Part shown: piece after piece, positions 63,814 through 64,000 of the stretch
How the letters are laid out: the number at the start of each line of letters is the position of its first letter
How positions within the stretch are numbered: the first letter of the stretch is position 1
Assembly: GCF_902459655.1 (NCBI RefSeq)
Contig: NZ_CABPSB010000010.1
Span: 1 to 64,000 of the forward strand
Reading direction: 5' to 3'
Source: Pandoraea anhela
GTDB taxonomy: Bacteria; Pseudomonadota; Gammaproteobacteria; Burkholderiales; Burkholderiaceae
DNA: 64,000 nt
Notes under the pieces: generated by a model
Seen by the model: only the letters and a program-made list of their open reading frames with translations
Databases searched by the model: none
Told to the model about the DNA's origin: nothing
Translations under genes and position numbers: made by a program

Positions 63814-64000
63814 AGTCGATAGTCTCCTTGCTCTTCGAGCATCGTCTTGATTTGCTTTTTCACGATCTTGCCGTAGCCCGATTTGGGCATGGCACTCCAG
63901 AACACGAAGCGACGCGGCCACTTATAGCGGGCGATACGCGCTTCGAGATGTCCGAGCAGTTCATCGGCCTGTGCGGCCATGCCTTCCCGGGCGACCACTA
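63810..64000 (-). CDS. AMP-dependent acyl-CoA synthetase/ligase, C-terminal fragment
   Basis: Partial CDS running off the window end. The last 62-63 residues contain ARYKWPRRFVFWSAMPKSGY, GKIVKKQIKTMLEEQG, the AMP-binding_C domain with the conserved catalytic lysine region (G-K-I-V-K-K). Substrate cannot be inferred. It ends by overlapping the first PPC gene (ATGA), forming one operon. Confidence 0.85.
   Translation of the reverse strand, partial: VVAREGMAAQADELLGHLEARIARYKWPRRFVFWSAMPKSGYGKIVKKQIKTMLEEQGDYRL

Noticed and set aside
1-64000. CRISPR array, prophage or conjugative element
   Set aside because: No regularly spaced identical repeats, integrase, phage structural or transfer genes were seen; the only mobile trace is the IS end at the window start.

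Overview
This window looks like the chromosome of a high-GC betaproteobacterium of the Burkholderiaceae. Pandoraea or a close relative is my best guess, from DUF4148, FUSC/DUF1656 efflux, PPC-domain proteins and the overall protein style; this is inference and no database search was run. Coding density is high and most operons are tightly packed, with many ATGA or GTGA stop/start overlaps.

Region 1 (1-9.4 kb) opens with the left end of an IS3-family element. It then holds a minus-strand nitrate/nitrite assimilation operon, nirB-nirD-nasA-cobA(SUMT)-nasT-nasS. Its control region is unusually readable: a possible NtrC site, a near-perfect sigma-54 promoter, and a 200-nt leader. The leader has two hairpins whose six-base loops carry A at position 1 and G at position 4 (the ANTAR target signature). 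The second hairpin overlaps the 5' arm of an intrinsic terminator. The operon encodes its own ANTAR antiterminator (NasT) and nitrate sensor (NasS).

Region 2 (9.5-36.3 kb) is accessory metabolism, efflux and regulation. It contains an acyl-CoA dehydrogenase/MFS pair, a MarR-controlled FUSC-type efflux operon, a LuxR-family regulator with no luxI nearby, and a LysR/MFS divergent pair. It also contains a nitroreductase and an RND tripartite pump divergent from a LysR gene. Last comes a small, apparently undescribed cluster: AraC, RidA, a PurA (adenylosuccinate synthetase) paralogue, an FMN/PNPOx-like protein, an MFS permease and a divergent alpha/beta hydrolase.

Region 3 (36.4-57.3 kb) holds most of an aerobic (CobG-type) cobalamin pathway in four transcription units: cobLKMF (minus), cobGHIJ (plus), cobW-cobN-chlD-NiCoT (minus) and cobA/E-cobO-cobB-bluB (plus). 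Only the cobW-cobN-chlD-NiCoT unit shows a cobalamin riboswitch with its own promoter. Inside it, the ChlI-like frame ends at an A-AAA-AAA heptamer followed at 7 nt by a GC-rich stem, and the VWA (ChlD) domain continues in the -1 frame. This is a strong programmed-frameshift signature that would yield a 375-aa ATPase and a 627-aa ChlD from one gene. The CbiG/CobE domains are split between two fusions, CbiG_N-CobJ and CobA-CobE.

Region 4 (57.6-64 kb) contains tRNA-Arg(TCT), ornithine aminotransferase, an SMR exporter, an AlaC-type aminotransferase, an AraC regulator divergent from an alpha/beta hydrolase, two adjacent PPC-domain proteins and the C-terminus of an acyl-CoA ligase cut by the window end.
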